NCBI RefSeq assembly: GCF_047301505.1 | Contig: NZ_CP154840.1 | Coordinates: 3,720,001-3,784,000 of the forward strand | Direction of reading: 5' to 3' | DNA from: Lysinibacillus_B sp031181585 | GTDB taxonomy: Bacteria; Bacillota; Bacilli; Bacillales_A; Planococcaceae | DNA length: 64,000 bases | Part shown: positions 24,876 through 33,992 of the stretch, piece by piece | Layout: every line of letters begins with the position of its first letter | Position numbering within the stretch: the stretch's first letter is position 1 | Made by a program: the position numbers and the translations under genes | The notes under the pieces: model-generated | Told to the model about the DNA's origin: nothing | Seen by the model: only the letters and a program-made list of their open reading frames with translations | Databases searched by the model: none

Positions 24876-26432
24876 TTAAAATGTACCTTCGCCCTTTAAA
24901 TAATCGATCCGGTAAACATCATGCCTGCGGTCTTTCAAATGCTTTACCGTACCATTTTGGCGTTGTCTGCGGAGAACCTCCAGATCAATATCGCTGATTA
25001 ATACCATTTCGACATTTGAATTTGTTTCCCCTACAATCCCGTCACGTGCGAATTCAAAGTCACTCGGCGCAAAAATGGCAGACTGGGCATATTGAATATC
25101 CATGTTTTCTGTATGTGGAAGATTGCCGACCGTTCCGGAAATAACCGTATATACCTGATTTTCAACAGCACGGGCCTGTGCACAATAGCGCACTCGCAAA
25201 TATCCTTGCCGGTCTTCTGTACAAAACGGAACAAAAATAATGTTAGCGCCCATATCTGTGGCGATACGCGCAAGCTCCGGGAACTCGATATCATAGCAGA
25301 TCTGGATAGCAATCCTGCCACAGTCCGTATCAAAGACCTTCACTAAATCCCCATTAGAGATCCCCCACCATCTTCGCTCATTCGGTGTAATATGAATTTT
25401 ATATTGTTTCTCAATCGTTCCGTCTCGGCGGAATAAGTATGCAATATTATAGATTTCATCATTTTCTTCTTCTACGAAATGCGAGCCGCCAATGATGTTC
25501 ACATTGTAACGTACCGCTAAATTCGTAAATAGCTCGATATACTGAGGGGTAAATTCTGTTAATTTGCGTACTGCCTGAGAAGGTGATTTTTCATTTAAAA
25601 AGGACATCAGCTGCGTCGTGAAAATTTCCGGGAAGACGACAAAGTCAGCCGCTGCATCAGACCCGACATCTACAAAGTATTCACACTGCTGTGCAAAATC
25701 GTCAAAGCTTGCGATTTCCCTCATCATATACTGCACAACGCAAATACGAACCGGGTAGCTCGTTTTAAAATGGCGCTTTGACTGCGGCATATAGTCTGCA
25801 TTATTCCATTCCATTAACGTAGCGTACTTCCCTGAAGCAACATCGTCCGGCAGGTAATTCGGATTTACGCGCATCAGTGTGAAGTTGTTCATGATCTGGA
25901 ATGTTAATACTGGATCATAGATTTTATGACGGCTTACTGCATCTACATATTCACGCGGTGTCATTTCCGAGGCATGCAGATGATAGTTCGGTATGCGTCC
26001 GCCAATAATAATGGATTTTAGATTTAATGTTCTTGCTAAATCTTTTCTTGCCTCGTAAAGGCGCTGCCCCACCTTCATCCGGCGGTATTGAGGATGGACC
26101 ATTACTTCGATTCCGTACAGGTTATAACCGTTCGGGTCGTGGTTTGTAATGAACCCATCATCTGTAATATCGCTCCACGTATGGCGGTCATCATATTCAT
26201 CAAAGTTAATACGCAGGCTGGAGCACGATCCGATTACCTGTCCTTCAAATTCAGCGACAATCTGTCCTTCCGGAAAAATGGCTAAATGGCTATATAAATG
26301 CTCTCTTTTCCAAGGGGACATCCCAGGAAAGGATACACGTTGGATTTCTAACATGGCATCAATATCTTCATGCTGCATGTTTCGTATAATCATTTTCTTT
26401 TCAAACTGTGAAGTATCTAGTGATTCACTCAA
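24876..26432 (-). CDS. yhcX: GNAT-nitrilase fusion protein YhcX
   Basis: The 518-residue fusion has a GNAT domain (residues 14-215, YRRMKVGQRLYEARKDLA) and a carbon-nitrogen hydrolase domain (about 225-510). The nitrilase triad is visible: Glu in VVFPEIF, Lys in EKQYKIHI and Cys in IQICYDIEFPE. This two-domain layout is that of Bacillus YhcX, an amidohydrolase. TTG 26432 lies 8 nt after AGGAGG. The substrate is unknown. Confidence 0.88.
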   Translation of the reverse strand: MSESLDTSQFEKKMIIRNMQHEDIDAMLEIQRVSFPGMSPWKREHLYSHLAIFPEGQIVAEFEGQVIGSCSSLRINFDEYDDRHTWSDITDDGFITNHDPNGYNLYGIEVMVHPQYRRMKVGQRLYEARKDLARTLNLKSIIIGGRIPNYHLHASEMTPREYVDAVSRHKIYDPVLTFQIMNNFTLMRVNPNYLPDDVASGKYATLMEWNNADYMPQSKRHFKTSYPVRICVVQYMMREIASFDDFAQQCEYFVDVGSDAAADFVVFPEIFTTQLMSFLNEKSPSQAVRKLTEFTPQYIELFTNLAVRYNVNIIGGSHFVEEENDEIYNIAYLFRRDGTIEKQYKIHITPNERRWWGISNGDLVKVFDTDCGRIAIQICYDIEFPELARIATDMGANIIFVPFCTEDRQGYLRVRYCAQARAVENQVYTVISGTVGNLPHTENMDIQYAQSAIFAPSDFEFARDGIVGETNSNVEMVLISDIDLEVLRRQRQNGTVKHLKDRRHDVYRIDYLKGEGTF

Positions 26433-26487
26433 ATTTCACACCTCCTCTACCCATATACCCAATTCTAAACCCTTTCAATCGAAACGA

Positions 26488-26516
26488 TTTACTTCTTATT
26501 TAGAACGCTCTATAAT
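26488..26516 (+). promoter_or_regulatory. bdbC promoter
   Basis: TTTACT (26488-26493) and TATAAT (26511-26516) are separated by 17 nt, 38 nt upstream of the bdbC start. Confidence 0.6.
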
Positions 26517-26554
26517 CAAGAAAGCAAAATAAAATAAGAAGTAGAGGTTTTTTT

Positions 26555-26980
26555 ATGAATAAAAAACTGGAAAATAGCCTGCTGATTATCTGGGTTACAT
26601 CACTTGTGGCTACTCTCGGCTCTCTTTATTTTTCGGAAATAAAAGGCTACATTCCCTGTGAATTATGTTGGTATCAACGTATTCTGATGTATCCGATTGT
26701 CATCATATCTACTATTGCATACATACAAAAAAATGCTCGCATCGCCCTCACTACAGCAGTATTCGCTTTTATTGGCGGCAGTATGTCTCTTTACCATTAC
26801 GGCATTCAAAAAGTCTCCTTTTTGCAAGAGAACGCACCGGCCTGTGGACAAGTATCCTGTACAGGAGCATATATTAATTGGCTTGGCTTTATTACGATTC
26901 CGTTTTTGGCATTGACTGCTTTTATTATTATCGCCATTACAAGCTTTTATATGCTTAAGGTATTAAAGGAGGAAAAATAA
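26555..26980 (+). CDS. bdbC: Disulfide oxidoreductase BdbC (DsbB family)
   Basis: The 141-residue protein predicts four membrane spans. The first active Cys pair is CELC, followed by WYQRILMYP, the DsbB hallmark; the second pair lies in ACGQVSC. It reoxidises an extracytoplasmic thiol oxidase and passes electrons to quinone. It is coupled to the membrane-anchored thioredoxin-like gene one base downstream, which may be its partner in place of BdbD. Confidence 0.9.
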   Translation: MNKKLENSLLIIWVTSLVATLGSLYFSEIKGYIPCELCWYQRILMYPIVIISTIAYIQKNARIALTTAVFAFIGGSMSLYHYGIQKVSFLQENAPACGQVSCTGAYINWLGFITIPFLALTAFIIIAITSFYMLKVLKEEK

Positions 26981-26981
26981 C

Positions 26982-27449
26982 GTGAAAAAATTAGGAATTA
27001 TCGGTGGGATAGTTATTATTCTGTTCATTGGCATTATCGTTTTAACAAACATGTCTAACTCAGATAAACTAAAGGACAACCCATACGGCACAGAAAATCT
27101 TCAACAGCCTACAATTGATTTATTAGATGATGAGAACTACCAAAACATTATCTTGCCGGAGGATTTAGAAAAGAAAATTGAATCTGGTGAAGGGGTATTC
27201 GCCTACTTGTTCAGTCCAACTTGCAGCTACTGTAAACAGTTCACACCAAAATTAATGCCTGTTGCTGAAAAAGAGGATATTCAAATCGATCAGTTAAATG
27301 TACTGGAATATGAAAATGCCTGGACGACTTATCAGATTGAAGCAACACCTACGCTAATCTATTTTGAAGACGGCAAGGAAGTTACGCGTTTAGTTGGGGA
27401 TCATAGTGAAGATGAAGTCCGCCAATTCTTTGCGAGTGTAAAAAAATAA
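26982..27449 (+). CDS. Membrane-anchored thioredoxin-like protein
   Basis: The 155-residue protein has an N-terminal anchor (GIIGGIVIILFIGIIVLT) and an extracytoplasmic thioredoxin fold with the active site CSYC in FSPTCSYCKQF, plus the cis-proline in ATPTLIYF. GTG 26982 follows GGAGG. With BdbC it likely forms a disulfide-forming pair. Unlike BdbD it is thioredoxin-sized, so it may be closer to BdbA or a reductase. Confidence 0.85.
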   Translation: MKKLGIIGGIVIILFIGIIVLTNMSNSDKLKDNPYGTENLQQPTIDLLDDENYQNIILPEDLEKKIESGEGVFAYLFSPTCSYCKQFTPKLMPVAEKEDIQIDQLNVLEYENAWTTYQIEATPTLIYFEDGKEVTRLVGDHSEDEVRQFFASVKK

Positions 27450-27454
27450 AAACA

Positions 27455-27492
27455 AAAGGTCGTGTCCTTTAATAGAGGACACGCCTTTTTTA
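27455..27492 (+). terminator. Terminator after the bdb operon
   Basis: CGTGTCCT and AGGACACG form the stem, extended by flanking GG/CC, followed by TTTTTT. Confidence 0.8.
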
Positions 27493-27508
27493 AAATCGGA
27501 GGAAAAAA

Positions 27509-28342
27509 ATGTTTCAATATGAAGTTATGCAAGATGGGGAGACAGTAGAAGAATTGCTGCGAAACAAATGGCGCCTTGGGAAAAAGCAAGTACATGAGCT
27601 GCGTATGGCAAAGGCGGTACTATCCGAAAGGGAACCTGTTAACTGGAAAGAGCCTCTTCCAAAAGGGACTAAATTAACTTTTATGTTCGATATCCCCTCC
27701 TCAGCCTACAAGCCGATGAATGCTTGCGGTGTCGAAGTACTGTATGAAGACGAACATTGCCTCGTTGTCTCTAAGCCAAAAGGAATGTCCACACACCCGA
27801 ATACTCCTTCTGATACAGATACTTGCATGAACCATGTCATGGCGTATGTACAGGCAAACGGAGGACAGTACGCAGAGCATGTGCACCGTCTTGACCAAGG
27901 GACAAAAGGTTTACTGCTCATTGCCAAGCATCCGATTGCCAAATCAGTATTTGACCGGATGCTTGAGGAAAAGAAAATTATTCGGACATATGAAGCTGAA
28001 GTACAAGGCAATATTAGAACGGATAGCGGTACTATTAATGCGCCAATCGGAAAGGACCGCCACCATAAAACACGGCGTGTCGTTTCGTCATCAGGTCAGC
28101 ATGCTATTACTCATTATGAAGTAGTAAAGCGTTTCAAGGGAACATGCCTTGTTCATCTAGTGCTAGAAACCGGGCGTACGCATCAAATCCGGGTTCATCT
28201 TGCCCATATCGGTCATCCTATCGTAGGCGATACGTTGTATAATGCGCGCCAAACTTCTAACGGTGACTATAAACTCCATGCCATTCAATTGGATTTTATC
28301 CATCCTTTTACAAATCATAATATTACAATTAAAGACAAATAA
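27509..28342 (+). CDS. yhcT: RluA-family pseudouridine synthase (YhcT-like)
   Basis: The 277-residue protein has an S4-like N-terminus and the RluA catalytic motif HRLDQGTKGLLLIAK with the nucleophilic Asp. LVVSKPKGM, ETGRTHQIRVHLAHIGHPIVGD and a C-terminal LHA complete the family pattern. The canonical HRLDxxTSG has Lys in place of Ser here. It converts uridine to pseudouridine in rRNA or tRNA; the exact target is unknown. Neighbours yhcX and yhcYZ support the YhcT assignment. Confidence 0.86.
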   Translation: MFQYEVMQDGETVEELLRNKWRLGKKQVHELRMAKAVLSEREPVNWKEPLPKGTKLTFMFDIPSSAYKPMNACGVEVLYEDEHCLVVSKPKGMSTHPNTPSDTDTCMNHVMAYVQANGGQYAEHVHRLDQGTKGLLLIAKHPIAKSVFDRMLEEKKIIRTYEAEVQGNIRTDSGTINAPIGKDRHHKTRRVVSSSGQHAITHYEVVKRFKGTCLVHLVLETGRTHQIRVHLAHIGHPIVGDTLYNARQTSNGDYKLHAIQLDFIHPFTNHNITIKDK

Positions 28343-28569
28343 TAGAATATTATTCCGAATGTCTGTATCTTTCTCCGGGAAGATATGGGCTTTTCTTATT
28401 CTCCAGTATCCCTACCAGCTCTAAAATATTCCTTTTTTTTACATTTTAAAGGTCAGGGAGCATCATATATTTTTTTTCCTTAAAAGCATCCTTCTTTCTA
28501 TTAAAATTTTCCTATTTTTAGATTATGATTATAAAAAATTATTCTTTTCATAATAAAGGAGGATTGTAT

Positions 28570-29190
28570 TTGTTTACAGATATTAAGAAAAATGAAAGCC
28601 TGTTCTTAATAAATGATACGGTACTTGATCGCTTTAATGTCATTCGAAAAGAATTAGAGCTTATTACGCTAAGCATCCCGCCTAGTTTTGACTGCTTTCA
28701 AGTATGGAATATATTCGTTGATTTCTGGATAAAAGCTGCTTTTTCTAAAGATGATTTAATCGAGCATCCACATCATTCCCTTATTTACATAGTTCGTAAA
28801 ACGATCATTTACGAAGCTTTTCAATTGCAGGCCGTCCATCGGGTGCTGCCTTTAACATATAAGAATGACCGGTTCGCCTATTTATTTTCTCTTTATACGC
28901 TGATCGAGCTGGATCAGTTTTTTATTTCAAAAACAAAACAGGATGCTGAATATGCAAGTTATCTGGATGATTTGCTGATGTATGCCTCTAAAGATATTTC
29001 CAGCTATTTCGATGAATCATTTCAAACCTTGGAATCCTATCCGAAGCAGCTCGCAGTTACCCAGGCAAAAGTATTTAAAAAAATCACCGAAATTGCTGCC
29101 GAATGTCCATGTGAACTAAACGAGGCTGTCGAAAACGGTATTAAGGCGGCAAAAGATATGTACTATCTCTTATATGATACATTTATTTAA
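28570..29190 (+). CDS. Unrecognised helical protein upstream of the TPR gene
   Basis: The 206-residue product starts at TTG 28570, 6 nt after AAGGAGGATTG. No signal peptide or clear membrane span is seen, and long amphipathic helices dominate. It lies 19 nt before the TPR/GGDEF-like gene, so the two are probably cotranscribed. No family is recognised. The 227-nt gap before it holds only the promoter region. Confidence 0.6.
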   Translation: MFTDIKKNESLFLINDTVLDRFNVIRKELELITLSIPPSFDCFQVWNIFVDFWIKAAFSKDDLIEHPHHSLIYIVRKTIIYEAFQLQAVHRVLPLTYKNDRFAYLFSLYTLIELDQFFISKTKQDAEYASYLDDLLMYASKDISSYFDESFQTLESYPKQLAVTQAKVFKKITEIAAECPCELNEAVENGIKAAKDMYYLLYDTFI

Positions 29191-29209
29191 CAAATCGAGG
29201 TGATTATAT

Positions 29210-30586
29210 ATGCAGCTTAAAATGTCCACTCATCAGGAATATATTAGCCAATTATATACTCAAGGCCAATTTAAACAAATGCTTCAGTATGGGAAACAAG
29301 CCTTGTCGCTGGCTTTAAAAAATCAGTGCTACCCTGAAGCGTTGGCATTCTATCAGGACATCTTAGAAGCCTATGACAACTTAGGCAATACCTCTTTATT
29401 GTACGAAACGCTGCTTGAGTATGAGAAGCTGTGTAAAGTTCATGGCAGCTTGAAGGATAAAATGCATTACTACCGCTTTTCAGGCATTTTTCACGGCATT
29501 ACAGATAATAAAGAGTTTGCGCTTAAATCATACAAAGCCGCCTTGCATTATGCCCATGAGCTGAAAGATTATGAAGTGATTGCTTCTTGCTATGCCCTGA
29601 TCAGCAATGTATTAATCGATAGGGAAGAAGAGCAGCAGGCAATGTTCGGTGTGAAACTGGCCCATCATTACAGTCAGCATATTCTAGATGACAAAGATGC
29701 TATTATACGTATGAATATTTCTCTTATGTACACGTATGCTCAAATGGCAAGACAAGAGGAATTTATGGAATTACGGGAGTCGACAAAGAGGCTGATTGGC
29801 GATCGACCACTGCAGTTTCACTTTGCAAGAATGATGTTATTTGAGGGGAACTTACTTTATAATCTCCGCGATTTTGAAAAAAGCAGCCTGACATTTAAAA
29901 AGGCACTGGAACTGCTAAACGCAGAGGAGCACCTTCTTTATCTTTGCTATATTTATCATGACATTTTAAAGCGCCAATTAGATGCCTATTTTCCAAAGGG
30001 CTATATACGTACGCAGCTGCAGCAAATTGAATCACATCTTCATGAATGGCATCTGCGCTCTTCCGGAGAAGGCCAAGCATTCAACTATAGCGTCGGTCTC
30101 CCGTATGAAAACAGCGATATCCTATTTGATTCTTTATCACTTATGAACCTTCCGCAGGTGAGTGAAATGACGAACAAAAAGTTAGCGCAAGGAGAAAGCT
30201 GCGTGTGCATTCTTTTCTCAGTTTATGAAAAAGACGCTTTAAAAAATATAGAAGGTTTACAATCAAATTATCAATTAACTTACGCTGTATTTGTGATGAT
30301 CCAGGAGCACTTAAAAAATACCCCTCACCTCTTCACCCATACAGGACACGGGGAAGGGGTTATCATTCTTTTTAATGATACAGATGCGGAGCAAGTTGTA
30401 TATTCAATTTACCAAAACGTACGGAATATGGCTGCTGCAACCGATTCACCTTTAGATCCCCTGCCGATTCATTTTGGGCTGGCTTACTCAAAAGAGATTA
30501 CTGCACCCGCTTTTGATACGCTTTATGCAAAAGCAAGCGCCTGCCAGTATTATGCAAATTCTACTAATAAGCTGTATGTTCTATAA
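29210..30586 (+). CDS. TPR protein with degenerate GGDEF-like C-terminal domain
   Basis: The 458-residue protein has tetratricopeptide-like helical repeats over about residues 5-260. A C-terminal domain of about 150 residues (from GESCVCILFSV) shows the layout of a GGDEF domain. HTGHGEGVIILF occupies the GGDEF loop position, HFGLAYSKE the iSiGia strand, and DTLYAKASACQYYANSTN the ALYxAKxxGRN helix. The catalytic GGDEF residues are not conserved, so no cyclase activity is expected. A sensory or protein-binding role is inferred. ATG 29210 follows GAGGTGA. Confidence 0.7.
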   Translation: MQLKMSTHQEYISQLYTQGQFKQMLQYGKQALSLALKNQCYPEALAFYQDILEAYDNLGNTSLLYETLLEYEKLCKVHGSLKDKMHYYRFSGIFHGITDNKEFALKSYKAALHYAHELKDYEVIASCYALISNVLIDREEEQQAMFGVKLAHHYSQHILDDKDAIIRMNISLMYTYAQMARQEEFMELRESTKRLIGDRPLQFHFARMMLFEGNLLYNLRDFEKSSLTFKKALELLNAEEHLLYLCYIYHDILKRQLDAYFPKGYIRTQLQQIESHLHEWHLRSSGEGQAFNYSVGLPYENSDILFDSLSLMNLPQVSEMTNKKLAQGESCVCILFSVYEKDALKNIEGLQSNYQLTYAVFVMIQEHLKNTPHLFTHTGHGEGVIILFNDTDAEQVVYSIYQNVRNMAAATDSPLDPLPIHFGLAYSKEITAPAFDTLYAKASACQYYANSTNKLYVL

Positions 30587-30595
30587 ATTTACTCA

Positions 30596-30647
30596 AAAAA
30601 CTCCCTGTATTGCCTTATGAAGACAACTACAGGGAGTTTGCTTTTTC
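30596..30647. terminator. Bidirectional terminator
   Basis: AAACTCCCTGTA and TACAGGGAGTTT form a 12-bp stem between the TPR gene and the convergent aldo-keto reductase gene. Confidence 0.8.
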
Positions 30648-30655
30648 ACCAACTA

Positions 30656-31489
30656 TTAAAAATCAAAATTGTCCGGATCAGCACTTGTTCGGTGGAACGT
30701 ATTCAGGGCTGTAATAGCAGCTACTTCATCTGTAGCTAAGCTGAAATCAAATACTTCTAAGTTTTCCTTGATACGCTCAAGTGTTACTGATTTAGGGATA
30801 GCAATATTGCCGATTTCTAAATGCCAGCGAAGCACAATTTGAGCAGGTGTTTTGCTATATTTTTCTGCAAGCTGCTTTACAACAGGATGTGTAAATACAA
30901 TTCCTGTACCAAGCGGTGCCCATGCTGTTACGGCAATATTATGCTCTGCACAGAAGGCACGTAAACTGTCCTGTGATAGGGATGGGTGGCATTCTACTTG
31001 GTTAACCATCGGCTTTACATTTGCTGCTGCAAATACTTCTTCTAAATGATGCTGATGATGGTTGGACACACCAGGCACGCGGATCAGCTTTTCTTCATAC
31101 AAGCGCTCAATCGCTTTATATGTGTCAGCAAGTGTCGGCTTTGGCCAATGTGTCAAATACAAATCCACATACTCTAAACCTAATTTGTTCAATGACGTTT
31201 CAAAAGCACGCAGCGTATTATCGAACCCTTGATCAGAATTCCAGACTTTTGTTGTAACAAAAATCTCTTCACGTGCGATACCAGAATCTTTGATTGCTTG
31301 TCCTACAGCTTCTTCATTCTGATAGATAGCTGCTGTATCGATTGCCCGGTATCCGGCTTTTAGTGCCTCAGCCACTCCATTATAGGCAACTTCATGCTCC
31401 TTCATTCGGAACACACCATAGCCGATACGCGGCATCTCGACCCCATTGGCTAATGTAATCGTCTCAGTAATTGTTTTAGCAGTTGTCAT
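30656..31489 (-). CDS. Aldo-keto reductase (YvgN/YtbE-like), copy 1
   Basis: The 277-residue AKR has GYRAIDTAAIYQNEEAVG (catalytic Asp and Tyr), the catalytic Lys in FVTTKVWN and the His in YLTHWP. The C-terminal NADPH site is IAIPKSVTLERIKENLEVFDF. It reduces aldehydes such as glyoxals with NADPH in related species. A paralogue lies 66 nt upstream on the same strand. Confidence 0.88.
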   Translation of the reverse strand: MTTAKTITETITLANGVEMPRIGYGVFRMKEHEVAYNGVAEALKAGYRAIDTAAIYQNEEAVGQAIKDSGIAREEIFVTTKVWNSDQGFDNTLRAFETSLNKLGLEYVDLYLTHWPKPTLADTYKAIERLYEEKLIRVPGVSNHHQHHLEEVFAAANVKPMVNQVECHPSLSQDSLRAFCAEHNIAVTAWAPLGTGIVFTHPVVKQLAEKYSKTPAQIVLRWHLEIGNIAIPKSVTLERIKENLEVFDFSLATDEVAAITALNTFHRTSADPDNFDF

Positions 31490-31555
31490 AAAATCCCCCT
31501 TTTCCTATTACAAAACTTATTATAAAGCAAGCCTCCAAAAATTTCGATAACCGAA

Positions 31556-32386
31556 TTAAAAATACAAATGGAAATTTTCCGGACTTTTGCCGAAGCGTTG
31601 ATTACGATTCAGTCCATTTAATGCATTCATGTCCCCAGCTGTCAGCTCAAAATCAAAAATATTTGCATTTTCTTCGATCCGGGAGGGCGTTACCGACTTT
31701 GGAATGACAAGAATATCATTTTGTACATGCCATCGAAGAACGACTTGGGCTGGTGATTTGCCGTATTTTTCACTAATTTTCAGGATCACTTCATCCTGTA
31801 ATACTCCCCCGCGTCCAAGAGGTGACCACGCCGTGACAGCGATATTACGTTCCTTGCAAAATGCGCGCAGCGGTTCCTGAGATAAATAAGGATGCGCTTC
31901 AATTTGATTAACCATTGGCGGCGTCTGTGCTGCCTTCAGCACCTCTTCAATGTGTCGTTCGTGATGATTTGAAACACCTGGAACACGAATTAGTTTTTCG
32001 TCATATAATCGCTCAATTGCGCGGTAAGTTTCTGCATACTTTCCTTCCACGGGCCAATGTGTTAGGTAAAGATCGACATAATCCATGTTTAGCTTTTTCA
32101 GTGATACCTCAAAGGCACGCAATGTGTTATCAAACCCTTGATCGGAATTCCATACTTTTGTCGTAACAAAGATAGATTCTCGCGGCACGCCTGAATGACG
32201 GATTGCCTCTCCTACCTGTTCCTCATTGTCATAAAGTGATGCTGTATCAATTGCACGGTATCCCACCTGCAGAGCCTTGGTAATAGCCTCAATCGTTTCC
32301 TGCGGGTCTGTCATTTTATAAACACCCAGCCCAAATATCGGCATTTCAATTCCATTGGCTAATTTTCTAGTTGTTTGCAAATCCAT
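31556..32386 (-). CDS. Aldo-keto reductase (YvgN/YtbE-like), copy 2
   Basis: The protein is 276 residues from ATG 32386, 8 nt after AAGGAG; GTG 32395 upstream overlaps the site. The tetrad is present: GYRAIDTASLYDNEEQVG, FVTTKVWNSDQGFDNTLRAFE, YLTHWP and PKSVTPSRIEEN. It shares long identical stretches with copy 1, so the pair is a tandem duplication. It is the first of the two on the minus strand. Confidence 0.88.
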   Translation of the reverse strand: MDLQTTRKLANGIEMPIFGLGVYKMTDPQETIEAITKALQVGYRAIDTASLYDNEEQVGEAIRHSGVPRESIFVTTKVWNSDQGFDNTLRAFEVSLKKLNMDYVDLYLTHWPVEGKYAETYRAIERLYDEKLIRVPGVSNHHERHIEEVLKAAQTPPMVNQIEAHPYLSQEPLRAFCKERNIAVTAWSPLGRGGVLQDEVILKISEKYGKSPAQVVLRWHVQNDILVIPKSVTPSRIEENANIFDFELTAGDMNALNGLNRNQRFGKSPENFHLYF

Positions 32387-32473
32387 ACTATTCACTCCTT
32401 CGCGGTAATAATTTCATTATAGCAATTTCAGCGTGGTCATGAAATTTACAAGAAAACAGTTGCAAAGTTCTCT

Positions 32474-32517
32474 AAAAACGAATATTATATTAAATGTTGT
32501 TAAAAATGTTCGTGTTT
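32474..32517 (+). promoter_or_regulatory. Pair of inverted PurBoxes
   Basis: AAAAACGAATATT (32474-32486) and, on the opposite strand, AAACACGAACATT (32505-32517) match the PurR consensus (A-rich, CGAA core, WWT) and face each other 18 nt apart, the arrangement known in Bacillus. They lie upstream of a purine permease, a typical PurR target. No purine riboswitch is seen in this leader. Confidence 0.65.
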
Positions 32518-32536
32518 TAAGGAGGATTACTTCTAT

Positions 32537-33838
32537 ATGTTTCGACTGAAAGAAAACAATACAACAGTAAAGACGGAAATGTTAGCGGGTTTAACTACAT
32601 TTTTGACGATGGCATACATCGTTGTCGTAAATCCGATTATTTTAGCTGATGCCGGTGTACCAATTGATCAAGTCTTTATGGCTACAATTATTTCTGCCAT
32701 CATCGGTACTGCCTGGATGGCACTTATGGCCAACTATCCAATCGCTATCGCCCCCGGTATGGGATTGAATGCTTATTTTACTTATGCAGTTGTGATCGGC
32801 TCTGACGGGGCAATCGATTATGTGACAGCCTTTGCCGCTGTATTCGTAGCCGGTATTATTTTTGTCATTTTAAGCTTGACGCCGTTCCGTGAAAAGCTCA
32901 TTATGTCGATCCCTAAAAATTTAAAGCTGGCCATTACAGCTGGTATCGGGCTTTTCATTGCCTTCATTGGTCTGCGCATGTCCCAAATTGTTGTGGCAAA
33001 TGAATCAAATCTAGTAGGGTTGGGAGATTTATCAAACCCTTCTGTTCTGCTTACTTTATTTGGACTCGCACTGACAGTGGTGTTGATGGCCCGAAATGTC
33101 AAGGGAGCCCTATTTATTGGGATGGTCGCTACAACTATCGTAGCTGTCCTTACAAACCAATTAAAGATCGAAAAAGTAGTAGCGATGCCGCATCTTCCTG
33201 AAGGGATCCTGGTGTGGAATCCAATCGCTGCCATCGGAGATGTCATCTCCTACGGACTATACGGCGTTGTCTTCTCCTTCATTTTAGTTACTCTATTCGA
33301 TACGACGGGTACAATGGTCGGCGTAGCAAGACAAGCTGGTCTCATGAAGGGAGAAAATTTACCAAGAGCGCGTCAGGCGTTACTTGCAGACTCGATTGCT
33401 ACTACTGCCGGTGCTATGATCGGTACAAGCCCGACAAGTGCCTTTGTTGAATCATCTGCAGGTGTAGCAGCAGGAGGACGTACAGGATTAACGACATTGA
33501 CTGTTGCGGCTCTGTTCCTTGTATCTTCATTCTTTGGGCCATTGGTTGCTTCTATCTCCGGCGTAGCTGCTATTACATCTCCAGCATTAATTATTGTTGG
33601 AAGCTTGATGATCGGCGCTGTGAAGCAAATCGAGTGGGATGATTTTGATGAAGCTTTCCCGGCATTCCTGGTTATCTTAACGATGCCTTTGACTTCAAGT
33701 ATCTCTACAGGTATTGCCCTAGGGTTTATTACTTATCCATTAATTAAATTGGTGAAGGGAAAAGCAGGCGATGTACATCCCCTTCTTTATATCTTTGCCA
33801 TCCTATTTATCATTCAATTAGTATTTCTGCCTCACTAA
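32537..33838 (+). CDS. pbuG: Purine (guanine/hypoxanthine) permease PbuG-like
   Basis: The 433-residue NCS2/AzgA-type permease has 12-14 spans. It has the family motifs TFLTMAYIVVVNP, GMGLNAYFTY and LFDTTGTMVGVARQAG, and GTSPTSAFVESSAGVAAGGRTGLT. It imports hypoxanthine and guanine by proton symport. Inverted PurBoxes upstream suggest PurR repression. AAGGAGG lies 11 nt before ATG 32537. It could equally be a PbuO-type paralogue. Confidence 0.88.
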   Translation: MFRLKENNTTVKTEMLAGLTTFLTMAYIVVVNPIILADAGVPIDQVFMATIISAIIGTAWMALMANYPIAIAPGMGLNAYFTYAVVIGSDGAIDYVTAFAAVFVAGIIFVILSLTPFREKLIMSIPKNLKLAITAGIGLFIAFIGLRMSQIVVANESNLVGLGDLSNPSVLLTLFGLALTVVLMARNVKGALFIGMVATTIVAVLTNQLKIEKVVAMPHLPEGILVWNPIAAIGDVISYGLYGVVFSFILVTLFDTTGTMVGVARQAGLMKGENLPRARQALLADSIATTAGAMIGTSPTSAFVESSAGVAAGGRTGLTTLTVAALFLVSSFFGPLVASISGVAAITSPALIIVGSLMIGAVKQIEWDDFDEAFPAFLVILTMPLTSSISTGIALGFITYPLIKLVKGKAGDVHPLLYIFAILFIIQLVFLPH

Positions 33839-33840
33839 TA

Positions 33841-33879
33841 AAAAGAGTGCTCTTGCCCTATGGCGGAGCACTCTTTTTT
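33841..33879 (+). terminator. pbuG terminator
   Basis: AAAGAGTGCTC and GAGCACTCTTT form an 11-bp stem followed by TTTTT. Confidence 0.88.
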
Positions 33880-33992
33880 CATTAACGACTATTCGTTATT
33901 GTAGAATTATTTCGTTTTTTAAAGGATTTATAAGCACAAAGTAGAATAGTTAACGGAGTTACACATTTTTCCTACAAGGGGGATGAAGGAAT

